Source of the DNA: Chaetoderma sp. LZ-2023a
Taxonomy: Eukaryota; Mollusca; Caudofoveata; Chaetodermatida; Chaetodermatidae
DNA length: 64,000 nucleotides
Direction of reading: 5' to 3'
Assembly: GCA_034401795.1 (NCBI GenBank)
Contig: CM067371.1
Span: 75,784,833-75,848,832, forward strand
The translations under genes were made by a program, and so were the position numbers. The notes beneath the pieces are model-generated. The model saw only the letters and a program-made list of their open reading frames with translations. It did no database searches and was not told the origin of the DNA. Each line of letters opens with the position of its first letter. Position 1 is the stretch's first letter. Of this stretch, positions 23,326 to 35,822 are shown piece by piece.

Positions 23326-24250
23326 TATAATGCACAGTCAATGGCACACCGTCGCAAATCCCCAAACCTTCGCCAACTTTGCCATTCTCTCCCTCCCCTC
23401 AACACCCCACCCTGGGGATGGAGCCTAATGTAAACATCGCCTCGCAATCCACAATCATATGAGTACCCTGACACACCAACCCCACCCTGGCTGGGGACCC
23501 TGATGTAAATGTCATCTTGCAGTCTCCAATCATATGTGTAACTCAGATAACAAATTTGATTGAATTCCACCAAACATTTTCGGAGAAGATATCCATGCGG
23601 ATGGATGGACAGACTGACAGCTGAACGGAGGCCATTGCAATATCCCCTCCACTTTTTTCAAAATGCATGTTGATAAATATTCAACATTTTCCGGTATGGT
23701 TGCCCTGACAATGAGATGTGGGAATTCACTGGTGAAACCATGACAATTAAAGAATTGATACAGTGATAGTTCCGGGACATGCCAGAGTTTGAAATTGTGC
23801 ATTATTTTCATTTTTTCCCAATCTTGTGATTTATGTCGGAATTTTCATAAAAGAAAATTTGTCCGAACTAACATGGAAATCGATGCACTGTGATGTTTTC
23901 AGATTGTTGCATGTAGTGATGTACTGCATGATTTAATGATTTGAATAGAATCTAATATATAAAATATGATACTCAGTGATGGTCAAGATTGGTAAAGAAA
24001 ATCATGATTTTATACTTAGTCACTTAACTAGTCGATGTCATTTTGCAGGCCAACAGATGACCATTTATGAAAATTTACAACTGGAGTCATTTCAGTGTTA
24101 AAATTTCAAAGAATGGTCTTCTTGGCCGTAGAGCTGACATTCCTCAAGACCAAGTGCAAAGGCCATTTTAAATTAGCAGATATTTGAATCATTTCAGGTC
24201 CACTATGCTTTATGTATTGTATCAATTGTATGTTTTCTGAAACATTTCAG

Positions 24251-24333
24251 GCTCTGCTGGGCTTCAGGAATATTGATGTGATTGACATGGATACGATAGA
24301 TGTTTCAAATCTTAATAGACAGTTTCTCTTCAG
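24251..24333 (+). CDS. UBA3: UBA3 exon, adenylation domain
   Basis: The exon encodes [20 protein letters not shown] and LNRQFLF, ending in AG of a split Arg codon. The [16 protein letters not shown] stretch is the hallmark E1 ATP-binding segment: Asp contacts the ATP ribose, and Asn and Arg contact the phosphates. The acceptor is CATTTCAG and the donor is CAG|GTAAAT. Its 83 bases leave phase 2. Confidence 0.96.
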
Positions 24334-24542
24334 GTAAATACCTGCAGTTTCAATAACATGATTCAAAGGTGTCTTATAGAATTTGTTGTACTTTACTGGT
24401 CATGGAAATCTTGGCACGATATTGAACTGGAAAATTTAAATTCATGCCTGGAAATCCAACGTTGTTTCTCAGAGGCCATGTAAGCTGTTTGAAAAACAAC
24501 GACAAATTTGTCCAATACCCTCAAGCTGTTGCTGTTGCATTT

Positions 24543-25899
24543 TTAGCTCACCTGGCCCTTCTGGCCAAGTGATTTTATGCCATGGCATCCATCCGTCTGT
24601 CAAATCGCATCTACTCATTTATGCTTTGACCGATTTCGACCAAATTTTGCTGGAAAGATCCTATGGTGATAGGATTCAGAACCTGTATTTAGGATTTTGT
24701 ATGGTCAAGTTTTCTGGCAGTGATATTGGATTTTCCAAAAAATTTCTGTAAATCATTTGAAACGCTACTCCTCCAATAAAAATGGGCCGACTTCTAATGA
24801 GAATTCTGATTGGTCAATATTTCTTGTGGCCATCTTGGATTTTCTGAAAACTTCGGGAAATTAGTTAAAATGATACTACTCATTAACCATTTGGCTGATT
24901 TGGAGCCACCTCAGCTTGGAGGACACTAGAGTGGTGTGCTTCAGAGCGTGTATACAGAACAAAATTTTGATTGGTCTACTTTTTTAGTGGCCATTTTAGA
25001 TTTTCAGAAAGATGGTGGGAAATCGTTTAAAACACTACTCATTAACTGCTTCGGTAATTTCAACCAAAGTTTGTTGGAAGGATCCTATGGTGGTACATGT
25101 AGACTCCAGAACTTCTATTCAGAATTTTGATTGGTGAATTCTGGCAGCCTTCTTAGATTTTCCAAGAAATTTTGTAAAATCATTTAAAATGCTACTATAA
25201 TATAAATGGTGTGACTTAACGAAAATTTGGGTGGACTAATTCTATGCTGGAAGGCTTCAACACTTTTAATGAGAATTCTGATTGGTCAATATTTTCGGCT
25301 GCCATTTTCTGAAGACTTCGGGAAATCGGTTTAGGCTACTCCTCATTAACTGATTGAATGATTTCAAGCAAACTTGGCTGGAAGGACCCTAGAGTGGCGT
25401 GCTTCAGAGCTTGTATACAGAATTTTGATGGGTTAATTTGTTCGACGGCCATCTTGAATATTCGGAAAATTGGCTGGCAATCATTTAAAATGATACTCTT
25501 CATTAACTGCTTGTTCCATTGGGCATCTTGTTCTCCAAAATGACATCTCAGGATCTGCTGTGCGGATCAGGCTGAAACTCATTAGATTTAATTTCATAGA
25601 TAACTAAGGGTGATTAAAGTTTATTCAAGAGAACTTGATCCTTGATACAACATGGTTGTCATGGACAAATCAAAGTTTTGTGTTTGATGGCCATATTGGA
25701 CTTTTCATTGGCTGGATGGAACCTAATGTTCAATCTGATTGTGTGGTCAGCATCCATCATTAATTTCCCACTAAATATCAATTGTACTGAATTCCCAATT
25801 TTGTATTGTATGTCTTGTTACAGCTAAATGTAAAGTGTTATGTGAGGGGTTCAAATGCTAATTGCCCACTTGAGCGTTAAGGCCCTTGAGCCACTTGTA
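24543..25899 (+). mobile_element. Hairpin-ended repeat, copy H2a
   Basis: It starts TTAGCTCACCTGGCCC..GGCCAAGTGA, with a CATCCGTCTGTC block and units built on GATTTCGACCAAATTTTGCT and GGCCATCTTGGATTTTC. It ends in a diverged form of the 3' hairpin (AAGGCCCTTGAGCCACTTG, about 25880-25898). Confidence 0.65.
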
Positions 25900-26479
25900 G
25901 TTTTTCACCACAAAATTGGCATGCATCTTCAGGCATGCCAGGACATCACAGACAAACATCAACCCGTGTTCCGAAAAGGTTACACCATTAGTGTTATTGA
26001 AAAATGCTTCAAAATATTTATTGATTAAAAGCTGAAAACTGTTGCTGTTATATTTTAGCCTTTGGCCACAAAAATTTGCATACACGTGTTCGAGAGCCCA
26101 TGGACGAGCCTCAACCAAAGTTTGGAGACGATTTCACCAATAGCCCTAGAGTTATTGAAGAATGCGTAAAAATATCTATTTTGAAAGCTGTTGCTGAAAG
26201 TGGGTGCTGTTGCCTTTTAGCCTTTGATCCCAAAATTTGCATACTTGTTCGGGACTCCACAGGCATGCTCTCTCCAAATCTGGAGATGATCGCTCCAGTA
26301 GAAGCAGAATTAATTTTAAATGTCTTGAGAACAAGAAGGAGCATTCCATGCTCGTATTTACCCTTTCGTAAAAATGCGTTTAGTGACATGGGTAACAACC
26401 ATCAGAAAAGAGTGTATCTTGAGATCATATATTTTGAGTATTTTGCAACTTAATTACTTCGAAGCTGTTGTTGCATTAT

Positions 26480-27848
26480 TTTCTCACCTGGCCAGAATGA
26501 CCAAGTGAGCTTAGGGCATGTCGTCCATCTGTCTGTTCATCCATCCGGCGTCCGTCCATCAACGTTTGCTTAAAAATGCTACTCATTAACCGCTTGGCGG
26601 ATTTCAACCTAATTTGGCTGGACGGAACCTATGGGGGTAGGCTTCAGAACTTGTATACAGAATTTTGATTGGTCAATTCTTTCGGCGGCCATCTTGAATT
26701 TTCTGAAAAATTGCAGGAAATCATTTAAAATGCTACTCCTCATTAACTGCTTGGACAATTTAAACCAGGCTTAGCTGGGTAGATAGTATGCTGATATGTT
26801 TCAGAACTTGTATACAGAATTTTAATTGGTCAATTTTTCTGGCAGCCATCTTGGATTTTCTGAAAATTTCTGTTATATCACTAAAAAGCCTACTCGATAA
26901 CCACTGGGCCGATTTCAATAAAACTTGGATGAAAGAACCCTAGCCTAGTATGCTTCAGAACTTGTATACAGAATTTTTCATTGATCGCTATCTTGGATTT
27001 TCTGGGAAAAATGGCGGCAAATCGTTTAAAACGCTCTGCTCCTCATTAACTGCTTGAGCAATTTCAACCAGAGTTGGCTGGAAGGATACTAGGCTGGTAG
27101 ATTTCAGAACTTGTATACAGAATTTTGATTGGTCCATTTTTCTGGTGGCCATCTTGGATTTTCTGAAAATTTTGGGAAATCAGTGAAAAAGCTACTCATT
27201 AACCGCTTAAACCAGTTCAAGCAAACTCGCCTGGAAGGACCCTAAAGTGCTACGCTTCAGAGCATGAATATAGAATTTTGATAGGTCAATTTATTCGGTG
27301 GCCATCTTGATTTTCTGCAGAATGGTTGAAAATTGTCTACTTATTAACTACTCGGGCGATTTCAACTGGACTGACTGGAACGAGTCTAGGGCCGTAGACT
27401 TTAGAAGTTGCATATAGAATTTTGATAGGTCAATTTTTCCGGCGACCATTTTGGACTCTCTGAATATTTTGGGAAATCAGTGAAAGGGCTACTCCTCATT
27501 AACCGCTTGGCCAATTTCAACCAAACAGATCTTATTGTCGTAGCCTGTAGAAATTCTATTCAGAATTTCGATAGGTCAATGTTTTGGCAGCAATCTCTTA
27601 TTTTCTGAAAGTTTCCCGGAACCATTTAAAACGGTACTCCTTCAGTCAATAACCCGATTTCAACAAAACTTGGGTGGAATGATCCTATGATGGTAGGCTT
27701 CGACATATTAAACGAGAGTCTTGATTGGTCAATATTTTGGTGGCCATCTTGGATTTTCCGAAAATCATCCATCATGTCTATTTAAATGCAAATAGTTTAA
27801 ATTCCAATGGTCCAGGTGAGGGCCACAGGCCCTTGGGCCTCTTGTTTA
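26480..27848 (+). mobile_element. Hairpin-ended repeat, copy H2b
   Basis: It starts TTCTCACCTGGCCAGAATG, then ACCAAGTGAGCTT and a CCGTCC block. About eight units of TTTCAACCAAACTTGG / TTGTATACAGAATTTTGAT / GGCCATCTTGGATTTTCTGA follow. It ends GGTCCAGGTGAGGGCC..AGGCCCTTGGGCCTCTTGTT. Confidence 0.7.
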
Positions 27849-28167
27849 CAAAATATAATGCATGTTATACAGTTTTACATGTATTTAATTGTGGAGGTCA
27901 TCGAAATAGTGTATGAACCGTGTAATTCTTAAAGTTCTCATAAATTTACTAATACGTTGTAATTAAATCTGAAATTATTTGTTACTTTATTCTCAGTTTA
28001 ACTAACTAGAAGTGTGGACAGCATTTTAAATTTAGATTGCAGTCGCGATATTATTAGCTCACCTGGCCTGAAAGGCCAAGTGAGATTATGCTGTGGCGAC
28101 CGTCCGTCGTCTGTCCATCATCCATCCATCCGTTGTCTGTCAACTTTTCCTTTAAACGACCACTGAA

Positions 28168-28180
28168 GAACCACTGGGCC
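28168..28180. repeat. LINE target-site duplication, left
   Basis: GAACCACTGGGCC is repeated exactly at 32066-32078, on either side of the LINE insertion. Confidence 0.9.
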
Positions 28181-31100
28181 TTCTTCTTCTTTTCGATCGC
28201 TGGTATCACACTTGGAGAGCTGTTCTCAAGATGAAATCTGTGGTTTTCTGCAGTTCTTCCACAGGCCCATACAGCTTTTCAAGAAAAGAGGTTGACAAAG
28301 GCCAGATCTCTTCTCTCAGCAGCTGGTATGTGCTGCAACATTGAAGTATGTGCTCTGTGGTCTGTTCTGCTTCTCCACAAGGACAAGCGGGCGATGTCGT
28401 AAGGTGGAACCGCCTGTACATGTGTTGGTTTAGTCTGTTGTGTCCAGTTCTGAGACGAAAAATGGTCACTTGCTCGGGCCTCGCGAGATGATGGTAGGCA
28501 TCTTCTGATTGAGGTGTTCTATAGAGTGACTTGATGATAGTCTTCATCTCTGTATGGGTAACCAGGTTTTCTTTCTGATTCTCTTCTGCACCCACCTTTG
28601 CCATCTTGTCTACTTCCTCATTTCCTTGGACTCCACAGTGTGAGGGGATCCACTGCAATGCTATCCGAAAGCATTTGATGGTTTGTAGTGCTTCTTCAAG
28701 TTGTGGCAGCTTACCTTTGGTGATAGCCTCAAGGATGGAGCGGGCATCAGATAAAAAGACAATCTGTGCAATAGGGTCTGCTGTTCTGCTGAAGGTATTA
28801 GCTGCATGAACCAGTGCTTCGACTTCAGCTGTTTGTGCAGTGTTTGCCTGTCGGTATTGCAGCTGACTCATGTTGTCCATTTGGATACTGTATGTGCAGT
28901 CCGGCACCTCTGCTCCTAATTGCATCTTTGGCTGATCCATCTGTGTAGATCCTTATCCATGTCTCCTGAGGGTACATTTCTTCCAGCATGGCTAGGGTCA
29001 GGGCCTTCTTGCTCACATCACTGTGTTCATCTTTGGTTGTGAGATGAGCTACTGTGGTGCGAATAGCTATGCTCTCTAGTTTGTTTTCCGAGGGTGGAGG
29101 ATCAAGGGTGTGGTTTGGGTCTTCTGTTTGTGCTGGCAACATTTCTTGGTATTTCCTTTGAAGTGCTTTTGTCTCTTTCACAAAACTTGATCTTTTAAGT
29201 CTTCCTGATGACAGCTGTGCTTGCCTGATCTTCATCGGGTGGTTGCTGAACGATTTGAACTTTGCAGCTTGGATCAGTGCTTTGCATTCCCTTCCTTTGC
29301 TAAGTGGGGGGATGCCTACTGTCTGCTCCATTTTTTCCATTGGTGTTGATCTCATTCCACCAGTGATGATGCGCAGTGCCTGGTTTTGTACTCTGTCGAG
29401 GTTCTGTTGATGAGATTTAGCTGCTGTCATCCATGAGCTGGATCCACACTCAAGGTGTGGTGTGGTTGTACGGCACCTAGGTAGATGGTCTTGAGGATCC
29501 TTTCATTGGCACCCCACTTTGTTCCTGTCAGCCTCCTCATGATGTTTAGCTTTCTTCTGGCCTTTGCCTCTGCGTTCTGGATGTGCTCCTTCCATGTTAA
29601 TCTTCTGTCATAGGTGACACCCAGGTATGTCTGCTGGTCCTCGTAGTCCAGTGGAGTACCGCCCAGTGTCAGATTGCCAACCGTGGTTTTGGTGGACAGT
29701 GAGAATAGCATGGCTGATGATTTTTCTTTGTTGATGGTAATACACCAGCGATTGGCCCAAGCTATAATTCTGTCCAAGGCGAGCTGCATTCTGTACGTGG
29801 CAGTCGTTGTGTACTCCTCGGTGCACCAGAGTACGAGGTCCATCTGCATAGAGGGCTGCTTGGATCCCATTGGGCAGCTCTGCTACAATGTCATTAATGA
29901 AGAGTATGAACAGAGTTGGTGATAATACTCCGCCTTGTGGCACCCCTTGTCTCAGCAATAATTTTGTCCATCCACCAGCACCCTAGCTCTGCGCTTGTGT
30001 AGGTATGACTTGGTCCATCGGAACATGTTGCCACCGATGCCTGTGTGCGCCGGAGCTTCACGTGGAGGCCATCCTTCCACACCTTGTCAAATGCTTTCTG
30101 CAGATCGATAAAGGCAGCTAGCATCACCTTGGCTTGAAAAGTGTCCTCTATGACCTGTGCAAGATATGTTGTTTGATCTTCTGTGCTCCTGTATCTTCTG
30201 AAGCCGGCCTGCTCTGAAACTAATGTTCTCCGACTCCAGGTACCACTGCAACCGCTGGTTGATGATGCGCTCCATGGTTTTGCATATGCAGCTTGTAAGA
30301 CTGATAGGACAGTTGCTCAGCACTTTCGTCTTGTTCTTCCCTTTTTTCAGAATAGGAGTCATTCTGGCTTCCTTCCAGCACTGAGGAACCTCTCCATTGG
30401 TCCAACTGAGATTAAAGATGTCTAGCAACTTGCGGAGAGATGCATTACCAAGGTGTTGGATCATTTAATTCGTAATGCCATCTGGCCCAGGAGATTTCTT
30501 CTTCTTCAATTGGCGGATAGCCTTCTTCAGTTCTGCTAAACTAACGTCAACTTTCATTGCATCATGAGTGTTGGTGTCTGTTCTTTCCTTTTGCTCTTTT
30601 CTAACCTGTTTTTGACGCATTCGTGGTATAGAAATGTTGCCTTTTTTTGCATATGCCTTTGCAAAGGCATCTGCAGCCATCTTTCCTGTCCATGTTTGTC
30701 CATCTTCTTCAAGAGTAATCTTCTCTCCCCCGACACCCTCATCATTCAGTGCTTTAGTCAGTCTCCATAGCTTTGTGGTGTCTCACTCTAAATTAAACCC
30801 TGCCGTCTTTTCCCTCCAGCTTCTTCTTTTGGCCTCCAGCTTGGTCTTTAGATACCTGGCTTTAGTTTGTTGTAGCGTGAAGTGGTTTTCATGACGGGGA
30901 TTACCCTCTGCATCTTCTCTGGCCTTGTCTAGTTTATCATGTGCTGCTTGAAGTTCTGTTGTCCAGTAGGGGCGGTAGTTTTTCCTGAACCCTCTACTGC
31001 TATATTTTGGGTAAGCTCAATGGAATGAATGCCGAACAGACTCCAATTTGCCTTTTGTAGTTCCACCTTGGATGTTGAGGTGAACTTGTTGAAATACTTC

Positions 31101-32065
31101 CAGAAAGAGAGAGGAGGACTGGGTGGAGGTCGCTTCCTCCTAACTGCGATCCAACCACTCTACTGAGGTTTCTGTGAATGTCTTCTGTACAAAATGCCAA
31201 GTCTGGCGTTGTTGTCGAGTACCACCGGCGCGAGTAGAATGTAGGCTGATCTGTGGGATCGTTGACAAGTAAAAGGTGCTTTTCATCTTGCCATGCTTCA
31301 ATGTCTTCTCGTTTATCAAGTGTTCTCTATCCCCAGCTCTGGGACTGGCTATTAAAGTCTCCCGCAATGAGGAAGTGGCAGTCTGGGACCTGGATTGTGT
31401 CAAGTGAGAGATTCTTGTCATTAGGGCAGTAATAATTGACAATGTCAATCACGGAGTTGCTGGTTGTTGCCTTGATCTTGATATATTCTGCCTCTTCCAT
31501 ACAGGTTTTGATCTGGCTGGCGTTCTCGCTGTTTCGGACCAAGGTGATCACCCCGCATTTCTTTCTTCCTCTTCGATCACACCGGAAAATCTGGTAACCT
31601 CTGATCTTAAATGGTTTTCCTTCTTGCAGGTGTGTCTCTTGGATGCGGCAGATATCAATGTTGTTTTCATACAGGAACTGTTCGAGCTCTGATTTATTGT
31701 TGGTAACCCCTTCTGCGTTCCAGTGCATGATGTTGATAGGGGGGGGGGGGGGGGTTCTCTTTGGGTTTGATCTTCTCTTTCGGGTGGCCAGTAGCTCTCC
31801 ATCCTCGTCCCCTGGCTCCACAAGACGAGTTGATGGGACCTCCAGTAGCTGAGGGTTGGCACCTTCGAGGCGTGCAGCCCGGCGCTGCACCTGCCTGGCG
31901 GATCCTCACAGGGCGAGCACCATTTCAGTTGATTCGATCTCCCAAGTGTCATTTCATTAGCGTTGTGCATAATGCTCTGGTTAGCCCCTCCAAATGTCTG
32001 GATTGACACCCAGTGCGTGACACCCCTGCGCCATGTTGAGGCCAAGCATATAGTCTTAAACAGGG
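28181..32065 (-). mobile_element. LINE with endonuclease, RT and RNase H (I/Nimb-like), decayed
   Basis: Minus strand, 5' to 3': APE endonuclease (31740-31330: NIMHWNAEGVTNNKSELEQF, IQETHLQ, FLIAGDFNSQS), RT (30650-29600: KSPGPDGITN, LTSCICKTMERIINQRLQW, AAFIDLQKAFDKVWKDGL, GVPQGGVLSPTLFILFINDI), RNase H (28985-28560: IRIYTDGSAKDA, AEVEALVHA, LQWIPSHCGVQGNEEVDKMA), and a Cys/His end CPCGEAEQTTEHILQCC near 28390. The tail is (GAA)n. Frames change repeatedly and the second RT catalytic box reads YADG, so it is dead. An RNase H after the RT points to the I group. No ORF1 was seen, so it is probably 5' truncated. A 13-base target duplication flanks it. Confidence 0.9.
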
Positions 32066-34083
32066 GAACCACTGGGCCAATTTCAATTATATTTGGCAGG
32101 AAGCGGGATCCAAGATAGTTCAAATGAAGCCGATCGGCCAATTTGGCCAGCGGGCATCTTGGATTTCAGCCGATTTTATAAAACGTCTTTAAAAATCTCT
32201 GAAACCGCTAGGGGAATCGATTCAAAACTCATGAAACCTCATCTAGGGAAAGACATAAGCCAGTTTTGTTCAAGAAGACTCGATTGACCGAATGGTTCAG
32301 CGGCCATCTTGGATGACCTAGTTCTCCCGAAAACGACTTTCCAGAACCGCTGAAGGGATCAGGCCGAAATTTGGGAGATATGATTAGGGACTAAGGGCCA
32401 TTAAAGTTTGTTCAAGGGAAGTTAATCCGTAAAAAAAACCATGGCCGCCGTGGACCAATCAAAATGTAGGGTGTTTGGCGACCATATTGGATTTTTTTAT
32501 TTGATGGATTTTAAGGCCAAAATTGTTTCTATATATGTTTTTGGGTATTCTGAGCTCAAATTTGCCATTTTCAAAAGTGTTGGATAAACGGTTTGGTGGC
32601 CTTCTGGGATTATTTTCCGGTCAAAGGCGCCCATACTAAAGCAATGGGAACTTTAAAATGTCTTCTCAAGAACTACTAGGCCGATTTCAATTATATTTGG
32701 CAGGAAGCATCCTTAGGGAATAGGGATTCAAGTTTCTTCAAATGAAGCCAATCACCAATTGGACCAACGACCATCTTGGATTTCGGCCGATTGTAGGAAA
32801 CGTTTTTAAAGATCTTATCCGAAACCGTTTGAGGGATCGATTCATAACTCATGAAATATCATCTAGGACAAGAGCTGAACCAAATTCGTTCAAGAGAACT
32901 TGATTGACCAAACAGTTCGGCAGCCATCTTGTTGACCTATTTTCTCTGAAAACAATTTTTCCAGCACCGCTGAAGGGATCGGGCTGAAGTTTGGGACATG
33001 ATTATGGAATAAGGGCCATTAAAGTTTGTTCAAGGGAAGATGATCTGTAAAAAAAACCATGGCCGCTGTGGGTCAATCAAAATATAGCGTGTTTGGTGGC
33101 CGTATTGGATTTTTTTATTTGATGGATTTTGAGGCCGAAATTGGTTTTTTATGTTTTTGGGTATTCTGATCTCAAATTTGCAATATTCGAATATGTCGAA
33201 TAAACGGGTTGCTGGGCATGTTGGATAATTTTCCCCGCAAAAAGCTCCCAGGCTAAAGCAATGGGAAATTTAAAATGTCTTGAGAACTGCTGGGCCGATT
33301 TCAATTATATGTGGCAGGAAACATCCTTAGGGCATGGGGGATTTGAGTTTGTTCAAACGAAGCCGATCAGCCAATTTGGCCGGCGGCCATCATGGATTTT
33401 GGATGATTTTTAGAAATGTCTTTACAAATCTTTGCCGAAACTGTTTGAGTGATTGATTCAAAAACTCATAAAATATCATTTAGGGCTCGAGCTGAACCAA
33501 GTTTGTTCGAGGGAACTTGATTTGCCAAATGGTTGGGCAACCATCTTGGATGGCCTGGTTTTCATGAAAGCAACTTCGTCTCCAGAGCCACTGAACGGAT
33601 TGGGCCGAAATTTGGGAGATACGATATTGATGACTAAGGGCCATTAAAGTTTGTTCAAGAGAAGTTGTTACATAAAGAAACATGGCCTCTGTTTTCTTGT
33701 GACAAGTCGGCTCAACTCATCAGAGTTCAACTTATTGTTAATGACCATTCTAGTTGAGATGCCTATGGTCCAGGTGAGCGATACAGGCCCCTTGAGCGCC
33801 TTGTTTTAATCTAGTGTCTGAATTGGCTGAAAATTCTCGTATAAAAGCACAATGTCCCCTGCTACTAGCTCAATCATTCACCAGCTAGATTATGACAAGT
33901 CTTGACAATTAAACATTAAAGGATTAATCCCGAAATTTTGTTGGCAAAATTTGACCATTCAGAAAGCACTATAGGAGCACCCAGTTAGACACTTACTAGT
34001 AGTCAGTTAGAATGAGTCTTCAAGAAACTGAACCTGAGAGATGGTGAATATAAAGGATAATAGTTTTGCTGTGTTTATTGCAG

Positions 34084-34164
34084 GCCCGAAGATGTCACTA
34101 AATCAAAAGCAGAGGTTGCTGCAACATTTATAAATCGCAGAGTACCTGGCTGCAATGTCAAAGC
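34084..34164 (+). CDS. UBA3: UBA3 exon
   Basis: It completes the split Arg (AG|G) and encodes PEDVTKSKAEVAATFINRRV and PGCNVK, ending in GC. It matches human [20 protein letters not shown] and VPNCNV. The Lys in SKAEVAA is the conserved ATP-contacting Lys of E1 enzymes. The acceptor is TTTATTGCAG and the donor is AAAGC|GTATCC, a weaker site. Confidence 0.95.
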
Positions 34165-34269
34165 GTATCCTTCTTTATCGCTGTTAGGATATGTAATGAA
34201 TACCAGACATGAATTATTTCAGTTTAGTCTAACTGAAGTCTGGTGTTCACAAGCTGTATATCTTGTCCG

Positions 34270-34440
34270 TGCTAAAATTAGAAGGTACCATGGACTCAAC
34301 TATGAATTATGGTGCTCCCATGCTAGATTGTGTAGGTATTTTTGTGCAAAGACGTATAAAACTAATTAGTATTACATAATCATTTAAGGTTTTCAGGGGT
34401 TGCATGGGACCCACTGCCATTAATTTTGGGGGTCCCAAGC
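34270..34440. repeat. Dispersed repeat, copy 1
   Basis: The blocks CATGGACTCAACTATGAATT, TTAGTATTACATAATC and TTTTCAGGGG..GGGACCCA, in the same order, recur at 55430-55605. It is non-coding with no clear ends. Confidence 0.6.
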
Positions 34441-34667
34441 TGCATTTTGGGGTTATCATATGTATGATTACTGTAGTAGTAGAAACCTCTTGCAGCAGCA
34501 ATCAGTCCTTCACTTTTGCCCACTGTGTCTTGTCCTCAGCCAAAATCTTTAGTTTCCTCAGGTCCATTCTTGATTTAACTGTACTGAGTCCTGCATTCTT
34601 GAGGTCACCTCATTGCACGCTTAACAGATTTATGTAATGACGTCCTTTCCTGGCTATGTATTTACTG
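34441..34667 (-). mobile_element. LINE 3'-end fragment (minus strand)
   Basis: The minus strand reads RMDLRKLKILAEDKTQWAK, a pattern (DLRxLxLxxEDxxxWxxL) found at the C-terminus of endonuclease-type LINE proteins, then a tail of TACTACTACAGTAATCATAC. An inverted homologue lies at 34995-35205. Confidence 0.6.
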
Positions 34668-34994
34668 GCTCACGGTAGGGAGAATTCCAAGGCTCTCTGT
34701 GATGGTGTGTCCCCTAGCATCTTTAGCACATGGAAATTTTGCTGTCTGACCATCGGTGTCAGGCATCAAGTTTGTCATGGGCTGCCTTTGGAGTTGTCCA
34801 GCTGTTACAGTTATATAGCATCAATGATGCGCAGGTTGCATTGAATAAACTTAGTCTTTTTGTCAAGGGAATCTTTGATCTACGAATCCATAACTTCCAG
34901 AAGTACTGGACAGCGATATTCCCCCATGATGCAGCGTGAAACTAAGGATGCCAGAAGAGACACCAGCTTAAAGAACCTTATAATTCATACTACT

Positions 34995-35205
34995 CGGAGC
35001 CAGCAAATACAGAGCCAGGAGAGGACGTCATTGCATAAATCTGCTAAGCATGCTACGAGGTGACATCAAGAAAGCAGGATTAGGTACACTCAAGTCAAGA
35101 ATGGACCTGAGGAAGCTAAGGATTGTGGCTGAGGACAAGACACAGTGGGCAAAAGCGAAGAAGGACTGATTGCAACTGTAGGATGTTTCAGTAATCATAC
35201 ATACA
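34995..35205 (+). mobile_element. LINE 3'-end fragment (plus strand)
   Basis: The plus strand gives GTLKSRMDLRKLRIVAEDKT and the same tail (AGTAATCATACATACATGC). It forms an inverted pair with 34441-34667. The spacer is about 330 bases with no frame recognised. Confidence 0.6.
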
Positions 35206-35249
35206 TGCAGCGTACTACAAAGCAGTGAGGCCAGAATTTTACTTTTCCT

Positions 35250-35590
35250 CCATGGTTAGCCACCACAAAGTGGACCGTCATTTTCTTTAGTTTCATGCTT
35301 TGTAGATAGGTATATGTGGGTGAACTCTTTTGGATTCATCCATAAAGAGATTCTCAATTTTTAGTTTGCTTGCAGCTATTCGGAGAAGTTCGCCAAGGGG
35401 TTTCTTTCCTTGTCTATGATATTCATCTCTAGTATGGACACTGGGGGGTTTGGTCTTGGGGAATTTTCCCTCACAGATTTCAATGCAGCAGCACGGTAAC
35501 TTGTGAAAAGCACAGGGGATAGATTATCTCCTTGTGGGGAGCTTATTGATGGCTCAAACTCTGCAGACTTCACGGGCATTATATTTTGGG
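35250..35590 (-). mobile_element. LINE reverse transcriptase fragment
   Basis: A minus-strand frame holds SISSPQGDNLSPVLFTSYRA, matching RT motif B (xPQGDxLSPxLFxxY). It is followed by SVRENSPRPN and a decayed catalytic region. The clade is unassigned. It probably belongs with the minus-strand tail at 34441-34667. Confidence 0.65.
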
Positions 35591-35822
35591 GGTTTTTACT
35601 ATCAAAAGGACCCTTATGAGAATACCTGAACTATGCAACTGAATAAATGTAGCTAGTCAATTCGATATATGTTTAGTTGCCACTCATGACTCGCAACAAG
35701 TATACGTCAAAATTGTGTCGTTTCTAGCGAAGACTCCTAAGTTTCAATGATTTGTGAACTGCAGCTGTTCTCTTACTAACTCAGATTTGAACAAATCGAA
35801 CCACCATGGTACTGACAAATTA

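Larger units (their letters stand above)
22379..24250 (+). other. UBA3: UBA3 intron
   Basis: The intron holds a piggyBac-type MITE interrupted by a LINE tail (22432-22692) and a palindrome at 23286-23325. Otherwise it is unremarkable DNA at 22700-23280 and 23330-24240. Confidence 0.85.
28054..33806 (+). mobile_element. Hairpin-ended repeat, copy H3, split by a LINE
   Basis: The 5' part 28054-28180 has TTAGCTCACCTGGCC..GGCCAAGTGAG and TCCGTCGTCTGTCC. The rest, 32066-33806, has units of TTTCAATTATATTTGGCAGG, TTTGTTCAAGAGAACTTGAT and GCGGCCATCTTGGAT. It ends GGTCCAGGTGAGCGAT..GGCCCCTTGAGCGCCTTGTT. The LINE at 28181-32065 was inserted into it. Unit types differ from H1 (oyster-like 'CCATCTTGGAT' subtype). 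Confidence 0.7.
24334..34083 (+). other. UBA3: UBA3 intron (9.7 kb)
   Basis: The intron carries three hairpin-ended repeats (24543-25899, 26480-27848, and 28054-33806, the last interrupted by a LINE). The gap 25900-26480 holds no recognised gene. Confidence 0.85.
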
